The notes under the pieces: model-generated
Seen by the model: only the letters and a program-made list of their open reading frames with translations
Database searches by the model: none
Told to the model about the DNA's origin: nothing
Shown here: one piece after another, positions 1-9,390 of the stretch
Layout of the letters: each line of letters opens with the position of its first letter
How positions within the stretch are numbered: the first letter of the stretch is position 1
NCBI GenBank assembly: GCA_043228905.1
Contig: JBHGNT010000021.1
Location: 8,928,001 to 8,992,000 of the forward strand
Direction: 5' to 3'
Length of the DNA: 64,000 nt
From: Azolla caroliniana
Lineage: Eukaryota; Polypodiophyta
Translations under genes and position numbers: made by a program

Positions 1-16
1 AAATATATATATTCAT

Positions 17-180
17 ATATTTATTCATCTAGTCACCGGACGCCGGTTCGTCGGATACCGTCGCCGGTTGTTGCAGGATATCGGTGCCGCCGTCGGTTAT
101 ATTTATTCATCTAGTCACCGGACGCCGGTTCGTCGGATACCGTCGCCGGTTGTTGCAGGATACCGGTGCCGCCGTCGGTT
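17..180. repeat. 82-bp tandem repeat, two copies
   Basis: Two adjacent copies (17-98 and 99-180) differ by about one base. Each has several CGCCGGTT/CCGTCG blocks. The repeat lies inside the partial LTR at the left edge. Confidence 0.9.
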
Positions 181-559
181 ACCGGTCCGGTTTTGGTTGG
201 CCAAAACCATTTACGAGTAGCTAGCCCACCTCCACTCTTAGTTCAAGTTACCTTGAACTCTCTATGCTCCACACATAGACACAAAGATAATATCTTTTGC
301 TCTACCTTATATATGATGAGAGCCGTATTTGTCGTGCCTATGTGGGATATCTCACAATTTTCTCTTTTCCTTTCACAAACTTTATACCCTCATATCTTGA
401 CATTTAGTTGTCCGTTTCTTGTGTAATAAAGTGCATTCGAAACCTCCATCATTTTGTACTTAGATATTAAATTTATTTAAAATGTTATCTTCACAATTAT
501 TGTATTATGTGATTCATACTCGATTTCGTACGTTTTATGGGATTTTCACACTATTGCCG

Positions 560-925
560 AAAATCTTCACGACACCGTATGTGTGTCGCAACCGAACCGT
601 AGACGTGTCCGCGCGCAAAAGTCCTGACCGTGTAGTGTACGCATCCACGCATGCGCACGTCTCAACCGCGCCGTAGTGTACGCATCCACACATGCGCGCA
701 TCCCGACCACTCCGTGTACGCATCCACGCACTCGTCCGCACACACGCGTCCATCCGAAACATCCACGCGTACGCTCAAAACTTGCACACGCGCGTACATC
801 CGAAGACGTCCATGCGCGCGTACATTTGAAAACGTCCATGCGGCCATGCACACGTGCATACACCCAAAGCGTTAAACACAATCGTGCATATGCGCGTACA
901 CCCAAAGCGTGCGCACCACACAATG
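560..925. repeat. Degenerate CG-rich short repeats
   Basis: Imperfect repeats built on GTACGCATCCACGCA (near 637, 679 and 717) and on CGTACATCCGAA/CGTCCATGCG variants fill this stretch. They create overlapping ORFs on both strands with biased Arg/Thr/His composition, which I do not regard as genes. Confidence 0.7.
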
Positions 926-1143
926 TAGCCCAAGTCACCTTGAACATCCTGTGCTCCACACGTTGATCGAATGAATATATTTTGGTTTCCCTTATATATC
1001 CTGGGTTCCAATGTTGTCCTATCTATGTGGGATATCTCAAAGTTTTGTCTTTTCTTTCTTCTTCTTCAAACTTTACACCCACATAACTTGATACTTGTTT
1101 ATCCGTTTCATGCGTAGTAAAATACGCTATGAAGCTCTTGAAG

Positions 1144-1304
1144 ACATTTATCTATATGAATACATTAAGCTAATCTTAAATAATTGTTTTACTAGTTTTC
1201 ATATCATGTGTGAAAAACACACGACATTTATCTATATGAATACATTAAGCTAATCTTAAATAATTGTTTTACTAAGTTTCATATCGTGTGTGAAAAACCA
1301 TACG
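1144..1304. repeat. 80-bp tandem duplication at the LTR terminus
   Basis: Copies at 1144-1223 and 1224-1304 both end in the GTGTGAAAAAC and ACGAC terminal motif. The duplication repeats the outer end of the LTR, so this terminus carries two LTR-start motifs in tandem. Confidence 0.85.
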
Positions 1305-1307
1305 ACA

Positions 1308-1499
1308 ATGGTCGTAATCACATTGTATCTTGGACAAACTAGATTTAGGACAATTCTGTAAATATGTCAAAGGGTACTTGCCCTAGCCTAGTCAGTATAT
1401 AAGGGACTTTGTAACCTAGTTTGTTGTTGTTGCTATTGTTAGAGAGTTGCCGCCACCATTGCAATAACCAATTTCTCTCTCTCTCTCTCTCTCTCTCTA
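1308..1499. other. Unassigned sequence with TATA-like site and (CT)n
   Basis: This short stretch holds a TATATAAGG site near 1396 and a run of about 13 CT dinucleotides at 1473-1498. It resembles a copia LTR promoter but has no partner in the window. Element Z is inserted at the end of the CT run, and the sequence resumes after Z as CTCTCTCT at 37208. Confidence 0.4.
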
Positions 1500-1955
1500 T
1501 GTTATGGGCATGACCATATAATATCCCGTGGTGAGAATTTACCGTAGTATTCTATACACGTGGATAAGTTTGAGGGTTAAACGAGAAAGTAAAGAAGGGG
1601 AGGATTACTTTTAATCCTTGGGATTGAGACAACCCATTAGGCCAAGTGTGAACTTGCCTGGGGCCCTTGGGTATTGCTATAAATAAGAGACCTAGCTACC
1701 CTCATTTCATCTTTCTTTTGGCTACATCGAGACTTTGTTCTTGTGGTGGGTCAACTCTTGTAGCGAGTGCGCCAGCACCAGGTACGACTCGACACCACAA
1801 AGGTGGTATGGGACGCCGATCGAGGCTCGAGTCCGTCTCGATCCCTTCACTTGGGGGTGGTCGGGTGGATCAACAACCTTCTTTCTCTCTTTCCTCTCTA
1901 TCTAGATCTATCATTTATCCTTATCCTTTGCTTACATTAGTACATATCTCTAATA
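1500..1955 (+). repeat. 5' LTR of element Z
   Basis: It begins TGTTATGGGCATGACC and ends CTAATA, and matches 36760-37207 along its whole length. A TATA box (TATAAATA, 1678-1685) lies about 280 bp from the end. The primer site follows two bases after the end. Confidence 0.9.
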
Positions 1956-1957
1956 GT

Positions 1958-1971
1958 TGGTATCCGAGCTC
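1958..1971 (+). promoter_or_regulatory. Primer-binding site of Z (initiator tRNA-Met type)
   Basis: TGGTATCCGAGCTC differs by one base from the usual plant site TGGTATCAGAGC. Its position directly after the LTR fixes the LTR boundary. Confidence 0.85.
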
Positions 1972-2319
1972 ATGTTCTAATGTTTCTTTTGTTATCTTTG
2001 GTGTTCTTGATTGATGGTGATCGATTGATGTGCGGTTGGCCTTGATCCAATTAACGATCAACAAAGAACTTCGGTAACTCTTTCCTTAATTTTTTTTTTC
2101 TATTTTTTCTTCTCCCATCTAATCATGTATATAGTCTATATGTAATTTTTTTCATTAATTCAATGATGTTGTAGTGGCAATTAATTGGTTGTATAAAATG
2201 TTTACATATGTGTATGAGGTTAATACCTCATTTGACATATATTGAATATGTGATTAATGTCATATGCGCACGAGGTTAATACCTCAATTGCATTTTACGC
2301 TCACATACATATGTTACGT
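1972..2319 (+). other. Leader of element Z, first part
   Basis: Untranslated A/T-rich leader with no ORF I would accept. It holds two copies of an inverted repeat, GAGGTTAATACCTCA, at 2216-2230 and 2272-2286. Element A is inserted at its end in an ACGT target (2316-2319). Confidence 0.7.
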
Positions 2320-3185
2320 TGTCGTAGTGTATTTCGTACACTACGTGAAAAAGTAAAAATAATATAACCGATTTAATTACATATAAATAAATAAAATAAA
2401 AATATCAAGATATTTATCACGTGCATAGGGCAAGATTCGAACCCTGTACCTCCACGTAGCTAAACCTCAACTTTACCATTATGCTACCTTATCTTTAGTG
2501 TTCTACAAATAGATTTAATAACTATAAGTGGTTTATTTGCACCTACCTTTATTAAAAGGTAAATCGTGCATTTTTAGAGTGCGTGAATATTTTATAGAAA
2601 AACGCAAGCAACTAAAAAGTGACTCATGCACATCTAGCGTGCATGAGCACTATATTTAGCAAATAAAAGCAAGGATTAGAAAAGCATCACATGCACATTT
2701 AGTGTGCATGAACATATTAGAAAAAAAAAGCATGTAGCTATGCTTAGTCTCTCCCATCACTACATAAGGATGGGGAGCACAATGTAATAGGGGTGTGAAA
2801 TATTTGGGAAATTGGATATATTTCCTAAAACACCAATTAATAAAATATACTCGTGGGATTCACGAAGTTTAAGATAATCTATCTCTTTCAATCTAAATTC
2901 ATATTCTTACATAAATATTGATTAATGTAATACTTGTGGGATTCACAAGGTTTGATCTCTTTTCTCAATCTACTCTAATCTATTCTAAATTATTTCAATT
3001 TATTACTACGATTTAGATAAACTAAAACAATTATACTTGTGGGATTCACAAGTTTCTATATCTCTTTCTTATAATCTATTCATATTCATAACTAGATTAG
3101 CCTCAAATTCTTCCTCCTCCTAGTCCAAAACCCCAGTGGTTCCCACCCGACTCACGCAAACGATCCGGAGCCGAAAGGCACGACA
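2320..3185 (+). repeat. 5' LTR of element A
   Basis: It begins TGTCGTAGTG and ends GGCACGACA. It contains an antisense tRNA-like segment (2423-2488), two CATGCAC/GTGCATG hairpins (about 2622-2712) and three CTTGTG-GGATT-CACAAG-type hairpins (2851-2865, 2933-2949, 3036-3052). Confidence 0.95.
2423..2488 (-). other. tRNA-like segment inside the A LTR
   Basis: Read on the minus strand it has an A-box-like TAGCATAATGG and a B-box-like GGTTCGAATC about 35 bases apart. A homologous segment with a complete T-arm stem (GCAAG/CTTGC around GTTTGAAT) is in the A2 LTR near 49140-49205. The acceptor stem is missing, so it is a tRNA relic or Pol III promoter remnant and not a working tRNA gene. Confidence 0.5.
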
Positions 3186-3189
3186 CAGT

Positions 3190-3207
3190 TGGTGAACCCG
3201 ACGTGAA
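3190..3207 (+). promoter_or_regulatory. Primer-binding site of A (tRNA-Trp-like)
   Basis: TGGTGAACCCGACGTGAA is complementary to the 3' end of plant tRNA-Trp as I recall it (ending CGGGTTCACCA). The same 18 bases occur after the 5' LTRs of B (7102) and C (51268). Confidence 0.8.
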
Positions 3208-3223
3208 GGCGGGTGGCAAGGAG

Positions 3224-5284
3224 ATGGAGAATCAACAAGAGGCAATGAGTATAACAATGATGATGATGTTCGAGCGGATGCTACAAGAACAACGAGTGAT
3301 GTCGGAGATCACGGGGGCAGTAAAGCGGCTCATATAACGAAACGGACAATTCAACGGAAACGATGTGTCACGCTATCTACGTGACTACAAGGCGGAGATG
3401 ATACGATGTGGGATATCGGAAGGATTGCAAGTGACATCCTTCAATCGGGTGGCCACGGATGAGCTACAAGAGAGAATCCACAAGATACAGCAACAAAACT
3501 CGACATGGGGGTCATTTGAAGAAGCTTTACGAGAGGCATATGATTACAAGAGATCAAAGGGACAAGATCGGCAAAAATTCGACGAATGGGTGGCATCGGA
3601 GAAGACCCACCGAAGTGCAACACAAGCATTCCTAGAGTTCGAGCATCGTCTTGCTCAACTCTCGGAGCGGGAACAACGATTGGTGGGAGAAGATAAAGTC
3701 CTAATGTTCGTAAGATCGATCGATCGAAAAGAAAGGATGGACATCGGGATCAAACTCGAAGACGATGACGGTACGAATGGTCTTACTGAAGATTGGGCCG
3801 AAGTCCAAAGGGTATGCCGGAGACATGATGAGAGGAAGATGAGAATCTTGTCAACGACATGGCCGATGAAGGATGGTCGATTGAAGACAAACGATGGAGC
3901 TGATATGAAGGCCGAAATACAACATGATGGTGCGACGGAAGAGGGTGTAAAACAAGCTACCCTCTTGTCTTGCGAAAGAACAACGACGAAGGATAAGGCC
4001 GATAACCCAAGTGTAGAAGAAGATTTCAGAATACAAGTGTCCGAAACATCGGGTGAAAAAGGGGTAAGCATAATTGATGCAGTGAAAGAGAGCAAAGAGG
4101 ACTTGATTGAGGAGGTCGCCACGAAAGATGACATCGAATCGAAGGTGGCTATGGACGAATCAATGATGGATGGCCATATCGAGACTTCCCCACCACTGAT
4201 TCTAGAGACTCCGGCGGTTGCGTTCGAAAGGCAACGTGAGACCGAAGAGACGGAAGGTGGCGGAGAGAAAACAAAGGTCGAAGCCGACGCGTATGACGGA
4301 GAGATAGCCAAGAATATGGCTATGGGTGAAACAATGGAGGATGATAATACCGAGGATTCCTACCCACTAATTCTAGAGACTTCGGCGGTTGTGTCCGAGA
4401 ACCAACGTGAGACCGGAGAGACGGGAGGTGGCAGCAAGAAAGGTAAAGTCGGAAGCCGGTTCGGATGGAAGGTGATCCGGACGGGATTCCGATCCGAAAG
4501 AAAGCCGAACCGGGTAAAAGAGGATTCGACCAAAAGTCGACCCAAAAGAAAGCCGAACCGAAAGGAAGAAAATTCAACCGAAAGACGACACAAACGAAAG
4601 CCGAACCGGGCAAATGAGGATTCAGCCGAAAGACGACCCGAAAGAAAGCCGACCCGAAAAAGGGTCGACTCGGTCAAAACCGATCGACCGAGTCTGACTT
4701 GGCAGAACGCGAATATGGATGGAAGCCGACCTAGCCGAAAGCCAATCGGACGAGACCGATCCGGAAAGAAGCTAATCCGACTCAATCGGAGGTTGGACCG
4801 GTCGAGGCTGGTGAAAACGAGGAAAAGAAAGCCAACCGAAACCGAAACCGATAGATCGAAACTGGGCCGGAAGGAGACCGACTCAATCGAAACCGAACAA
4901 CCGATTCCGATTTGGCCGAATACGAATCCGATCGGAAGCCGATCAAACCGAAAGATGATCGGACAAGAGCGATCCGGAAAAAAGTCAAGGTTGATGAAGA
5001 CAAGAAAGAGGCCAGTAAAAGACACTACCACGAATGACAAGGGCCAAGAATATGACGAGAGAGAACAAAGAATATGGTGGATCGGATGGCGACAATGGTT
5101 CGGGTGGAAAGAATGGGTCTACTCAAAATGGAGAGACAAAGTTGACATAGCGGGACAAACAGAGGATGAAGGGGAGACAACGAGCATCGGCAACTTCGGC
5201 ACATACCGGAGGATGTGCGGGTTCGGAGGGGGCGAGTGTCGTAGTGTATTTCGTACATTACGTGAAAAAGTAAAAATAATATAA
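3224..5284 (+). pseudogene. gag-like gene of element A (one premature stop)
   Basis: The natural start is the ATG at 3224, 17 bases past the primer site. The frame is open to 5284 except for one TAA at 3335-3337, and the downstream 639 residues from 3365 remain open. Residues about 40-200 align with B's Gag (a GQFNGND-like start, then FEWVAS- and VRSIDRKER-type blocks and TEDWAEVQRVC). The middle is acidic and repetitive. About 4480-5000 encodes an Arg/Lys-rich run of RKPNR-type repeats. A Trp-rich tail (WWIGWRQWFGWKEW) follows. There is no CCHC zinc knuckle and no pol. The reading frame runs through the polypurine tract into the LTR. The likely role is particle or RNA binding in trans; function is inferred from Gag homology only. 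Confidence 0.8.
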
Positions 5285-6102
5285 CCGATTTAATTACATA
5301 TAAATAAATAAAATAAGAATATCAAGATATTTATCACGTGCATAGGGCAAGATTCGAACCCTGTACCTCCACGTAGCTAAACCTCAACTTTACCATTGTG
5401 CTACCTTATCTTTAGTGTTCTACAAATAGATTTAATAACTATAAGTGGTTTATTTGCACCTACCTTTATTAAAAGGTAAATCGTGCATTTTTAGAGTGCG
5501 TGAATATTTTATAGAAAAACGCAAGCAACTAAAAAGTGACTCATGCACATCTAGCGTGCATGAGCACTATATTTAGCAAATAAAAGCAAGGATTAGAAAA
5601 GCATCACATGCACATTTAGTGTGCATGAACATATTAGAAAAAAAAAGCATGTAGCTATGCTTAGTCTCTCCCATCACTACATAAGGATGGGGAGCACAAT
5701 GTAATAGGGGTGTGAAATATTTGGGAAATTGGATATATTTCCTAAAACACCAATTAATAAAATATACTCGTGGGATTCACGAAGTTTAAGATAATCTATC
5801 TCTTTCAATCTAAATTCATATTCTTACATAAATATTGATTAATGTAATACTTGTGGGATTCACAAGGTTTGATCTCTTTTCTCAATCTACTCTAATCTAT
5901 TCTAAATTATTTCAATTTATTACTACGATTTAGATAAACTAAAACAATTATACTTGTGGGATTCACAAGTTTCTATATCTCTTTCTTATAATCTATTCAT
6001 ATTCATAACTAGATTAGCCTCAAATTCTTCCTCCTCCTAGTCCAAAACCCCAGTGGTTCCCACCCGACTCACGCAAACGATCCGGAGCTGAAAGGCACGA
6101 CA
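5237..6102 (+). repeat. 3' LTR of element A
   Basis: 866 bp, nearly identical to 2320-3185, with differences at about four sites. The tRNA-like segment recurs at 5341-5405 on the minus strand. Flanked by ACGT at 6103-6106. Confidence 0.95.
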
Positions 6103-6307
6103 ACGTATGCATATGAGGTCAATACCTCGATTTCGTTGTAAATGATATGCGTAAGAGGTCAATACCTCAATTGCTTATCACGATGAACCCTTACTTTTGG
6201 ATGTTTTGTGTGCGTAGATGGTATATGCCTCGATTACGTATCTTGATTACATCATTTTTGGCTATTTGATGTAACGATTTGTTTAATGTACACATATGTG
6301 GTCACGT
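6103..6307 (+). other. Leader of element Z, second part
   Basis: 205 bp of Z leader between A and B. It starts with the second copy of A's ACGT target and ends with the first copy of B's ACGT target (6304-6307). It holds hairpin repeats 3 and 4 and no gene. Confidence 0.7.
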
Positions 6308-7098
6308 TGTCGTGAAGAAAACCGTCCATAGGCGGAATCGGCGCACCAAGGCGTGGGAACCGGTTCTTCACGCGCGCACGCTCCAAGTAGTACATAGAAG
6401 CGAATTAGGAGGATAATCGGCAGGAACGGGCCCTAACTCAAGTGGAGACAAAGACCGCGCGAACAGTCTTTTCGGTCGCGCGCGCGAACTGTACGAGTCG
6501 GCGGCGTAACTACGCGGATGCGTGGAAAAACGGAGCGGATCCCTGTCCAAAAGGGACAGGGAATAAAGCTGACAGGACGGCCTGCTCGTCGGCCTATATA
6601 AGGAGCGGGAAAGAGCTGTTGCAGAGATATCTCGCGCAGAGAGGACGAAGTGCTGCCGGACCGTTTCTGGACGCTTCGCTCTCTGTTTCCTTCCTTCTTG
6701 AGCTCCATAGCTTTCCGTGCAGGGTTCCGAGGAGGCTCGCGCTGTTTTCGAGGAACGCCCGAGTGCTTCCGGCAGCACCTCCGACCAGCTACAGCCCTTT
6801 GAGCGTCGAAGTGAACAGGCATCGGCATCTGTTCGCCGGCCTGTTCGGTCGTAACCAACCTGTGCCCCGTCGAGGGTTGTAGTCGTGTTAGCCGTTTTTC
6901 TTAATATACACATTTAGCCATTCGCATCTGTCTGTGTCGGTGTCTGTTCGTGTTCTCCGTGCTGAAGGGCCGTGTCCCTGTGTACCCCCGGTCCTGCGTA
7001 GCCGGTTCTCTCTCTTTCCCCCTCCCTCGCTTGCTCTTTGGTTCGAGACCCCCGCGGTCCCGCCTCGATTCCACACGCACTTGCATAATATCCCGACA
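6308..7098 (+). repeat. 5' LTR of element B
   Basis: Begins TGTCGTGAAG and ends ATCCCGACA. A TATA box (TATATAAG) sits at 6595-6602, placing transcription start near 6620-6630. The minus-strand ORFs crossing this LTR also occur in the 3' LTR and have no support as genes. Confidence 0.95.
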
Positions 7099-7101
7099 TC
7101 T

Positions 7102-7120
7102 TGGTGAACCCGACGTGAAA
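7102..7120 (+). promoter_or_regulatory. Primer-binding site of B (tRNA-Trp-like)
   Basis: TGGTGAACCCGACGTGAAA follows three bases after the LTR end. It is identical over 18 bases to the sites of A and C. Confidence 0.85.
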
Positions 7121-7141
7121 GAGGCGGCAGAAGAGCAGAAG

Positions 7142-9268
7142 ATGAGGGGGTCGGATCTCGCAGAGGCCATGGCTTCGGCCGTGGATCGGATTGTAAACGC
7201 GCGCGAGAGCACCGGTGCCCTCGACAGAGCTATTGAGGCGGTCGTCGGTACGATCGGCCGGTTCGATGGGAAGGATGCCACGAAGTATTTGGCGTCCTAC
7301 GGTGCAGAGATGCTGATGCGGGACATTCCGGAAGGAAGGCGTCTTGCCGGATTTCCCCGAGTGGCGATGCCGAGCATCCATGCGGAGGTGCTCGAGGTGC
7401 GGGCGGAGAGCCGTACCTGGGAGGAGTTCGAAGGTCGGCTCCTAGAGAAATACGGGCTGGACGACGCGCTCCGGCTTTCGAAGCGAAGGTTCATGGAATG
7501 GGTGGAGTCCCCGGGGAAGGGAAGAAACGCGTCGGCACTCCTCCGGGAGTTCGAGGAAAACTTTGCGCGCCTTTCGGCGCTCGACCGAACCATCCTGGAC
7601 ACGAGCCGGGTCTTGCTGTTTGTCAAGTCGGTCGACGAGCGGGATCGGGAGCAAGTGGGCCTCTTGCTGGAAACCGAAGACGGGCTCACTACCGACTGGG
7701 CGGCTGTCAAGAAGGTCTGTGGCCGTTTCGACAAACGGCGAGAATGGGCGGATAACGGGGTAACCGGGTCGGGCTCGGTCGCAGCAAGGAAGTTCGAACC
7801 AGCGCCACAGGTGCGAAAGGAAGAGACCCGAGAGTGGTTGGAAACCGGTTCGGCTTCGACCGGCGTAGTCAGAGGCTCAACCGGAGGAGCGGCGCTGGAG
7901 GAATTGACGAGGGCGGTAAAGGACCTCCAAATCGCGCAAGCCCGAAGGGAAGGTGGCGAACCGGCTCGTGACCGACGGCTGGCGGCAGGAAACAGGTGCA
8001 TGTGGTGCGATGAAGTCGGCCACATTCGGAAGGACTGCGGCGACTTCGCGGAGGCGCTGAGGGACAGGGTGGTGTACCTGTGGGAAGGACGGGTGCATGC
8101 CAGCGACACCCGAAGGACCCTGAGCCGAAACGTCGGAAAAGGTGGTATGAAAAGGTTGATGGAAGAGGCGGCGGCCCGACACGCGGAAACCGTCCACTAC
8201 TCGGCGTCGGCCGGCATTCGAGTCGGGGGCGGCGAGGCCCGAAGGGAAAGCAAAGCCGGATTCTGGCCGACGATGCTGGAAGGCCTTGCCGGTGCAAGGC
8301 TTAAAGGGGAGGAATCGGACCGTGCGGAGAAACGGGTACGGGAGATGACCGGGTGGAGCGACCCGGTCGAGGAACGGACGGGCTTCGTGGAAGCCGCTTG
8401 CCAGAACTACGAGGCTCTGGTAGAAGAGAAGCGGGTGGGGAAACCCGGGACGACCGGGCCCTCACAACGATACGAGACCCGGTCCGGGCCACGACGGGAC
8501 GAATCCGGCGGGGCCGGCACGCAAGATAAACCCCAGAAGGGCGGGTACCGTCTGGGGACGGAGATAGAAAGGACCACGGACTTACGGAAGGTTCTGGAGG
8601 AACGGATCCTCGACAGCAAGGTGGAGTTGTCGTTACGAGAGGTGCTGGGAATCGCCAAGAAGGAGTTCCACGACTCCATCGTGGACTTGGTGAAACGGAA
8701 GAGGCTGTCGACGGAGACAGAACCGGAAAGACCGGTGGAAGTGCGGACGACGCACCTAGACGACATGGCGCTGGGAGACGAGTGGGCGGAAAGCCACTAT
8801 TCGAGGCCACACTGGGCCCGAGCGACCACGGAAACCCCGGTGAAGATCGGCGATGTCCAGGAACCGGTGACAGCTTTGGTGGACCACGGATCGGAGATCA
8901 ATTTGATGTCCATGGACTTCTATAAGAAGGGCAAATGGCCGATCAACACCAAGCACGGGTGGAAAATAAGGGCAGCAACGCGCGCCACCGAGGAACTGCA
9001 CGGGGCCTGTCCGAATGTGCGAGTCAAGATTGGCGACGTCGAGATTGACCAGCACTTCTTCGTGCAGGAGACGTCTTCGCATCCAGTCATTCTGGGAGAG
9101 CCGTACATCACGGCGGCGCGAATGGAGACCAAAGTGCTGGACAATGGTTCGGCCTACGCGAGAGTCAAAAGCCAAGACGGGCGCCATTCGGTCCAGTTTC
9201 TGACGGTAAGGCCGAACCACGAACGTAACCGCGATTCCCTCGGTTCCGAAACCCGAGAGGATTTTTAG
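7142..9268 (+). CDS. gag: Gag-protease polyprotein of element B
   Basis: 708 residues from the ATG at 7142. The frame stays open upstream into the LTR, but this is the first ATG after the primer site. Residues about 35-200 are the capsid-like region shared with A and C (WEEFEGRLLEKYG, LLFVKSVDERDREQ, TTDWAAVKKVC). One CCHC zinc knuckle begins at Cys 286 (CMWCDEVGHIRKDC) for RNA packaging. A long charged linker follows. The retroviral aspartic protease lies near the C-terminus with Asp 581 in LVDHGSEINLMS, so the usual D-S/T-G triad reads DHG. A flap and ILG-like motif follow (PVILGEPY). It should cleave itself and Pol in virus-like particles. The ORF ends 122 bases before pol, in another frame. 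Confidence 0.9.
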   Translation: MRGSDLAEAMASAVDRIVNARESTGALDRAIEAVVGTIGRFDGKDATKYLASYGAEMLMRDIPEGRRLAGFPRVAMPSIHAEVLEVRAESRTWEEFEGRLLEKYGLDDALRLSKRRFMEWVESPGKGRNASALLREFEENFARLSALDRTILDTSRVLLFVKSVDERDREQVGLLLETEDGLTTDWAAVKKVCGRFDKRREWADNGVTGSGSVAARKFEPAPQVRKEETREWLETGSASTGVVRGSTGGAALEELTRAVKDLQIAQARREGGEPARDRRLAAGNRCMWCDEVGHIRKDCGDFAEALRDRVVYLWEGRVHASDTRRTLSRNVGKGGMKRLMEEAAARHAETVHYSASAGIRVGGGEARRESKAGFWPTMLEGLAGARLKGEESDRAEKRVREMTGWSDPVEERTGFVEAACQNYEALVEEKRVGKPGTTGPSQRYETRSGPRRDESGGAGTQDKPQKGGYRLGTEIERTTDLRKVLEERILDSKVELSLREVLGIAKKEFHDSIVDLVKRKRLSTETEPERPVEVRTTHLDDMALGDEWAESHYSRPHWARATTETPVKIGDVQEPVTALVDHGSEINLMSMDFYKKGKWPINTKHGWKIRAATRATEELHGACPNVRVKIGDVEIDQHFFVQETSSHPVILGEPYITAARMETKVLDNGSAYARVKSQDGRHSVQFLTVRPNHERNRDSLGSETREDF

Positions 9269-9390
9269 AGAGGACTGCCAAGGCGTGGGGCCGCGACAGT
9301 CCGGATGCTCCGGGAAAACCCCACATCTGTACGATAAAACCGTGTACAATAGGTAGGAAATTTTGCTTCTCCGACAGCGGAGCATGTACG

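Larger units (their letters stand above)
1..1307 (-). repeat. Partial LTR of the TGTCG Ty3 lineage, minus strand
   Basis: The right end reads CGACA at 1303-1307, the reverse complement of an LTR start TGTCG. The order of segments (G/C-rich CCGGTT repeats, then the lead-in to a cap/TATA region, then a stretch ending in a GTGTGAA motif and CGACA) matches the minus-oriented LTR at 54378-55506. The left end is cut by the window. No TSD could be checked. The base following the terminus is ATGG, which would be ACGG with one C-to-T change. The long minus-strand ORFs here are only by-products of G/C-rich repeats. Confidence 0.6.
2320..6102 (+). mobile_element. Element A: gag-only Ty3-like element (non-autonomous)
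   Basis: Complete element of 3783 bp: 866-bp LTRs at both ends, a tRNA-Trp-like primer site, one gag-like ORF and a polypurine stretch (GGAGGGGGCGAG) before the 3' LTR. No protease, RT or integrase is present. Target duplication is ACGT (2316-2319 and 6103-6106). By eye the LTRs differ at about four positions, so the insertion is recent. Its Gag, primer site, polypurine context and LTR termini match autonomous element B, which lies 205 bp away. Confidence 0.92.
2216..6169 (+). repeat. GAGGTYAATACCTC hairpin repeats in the Z leader, split by element A
   Basis: Four copies lie at 2216-2230, 2272-2286, 6115-6129 and 6155-6169. A fifth, weaker copy with only the ATGCCTCGAT half is near 6220. Each unit is a small palindrome (GAGGT/ACCTC) set in ATATGYG context. 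They were one tandem array before element A was inserted between copies 2 and 3. Confidence 0.75.

Noticed and set aside
567-1011. Overlapping ORFs on both strands with Cys/Arg/His-rich products
   Set aside because: They arise from CG-rich imperfect repeats, have no domain and lie inside an LTR.
2423-2488. A functional tRNA gene
   Set aside because: A and B box-like motifs are present but the acceptor stem is missing, and the copy in A has an imperfect T-stem. Kept only as a tRNA-like relic.
3655-5040. Minus-strand ORFs opposite the gag of element A
   Set aside because: Shadows caused by biased codon use on the plus strand. The plus frame has homologs in B and C.
6368-6913. 181-residue minus-strand ORF, repeated at 12879-13424
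   Set aside because: It lies within the two LTR copies of element B, overlaps other ORFs in the same DNA and has no recognisable content.
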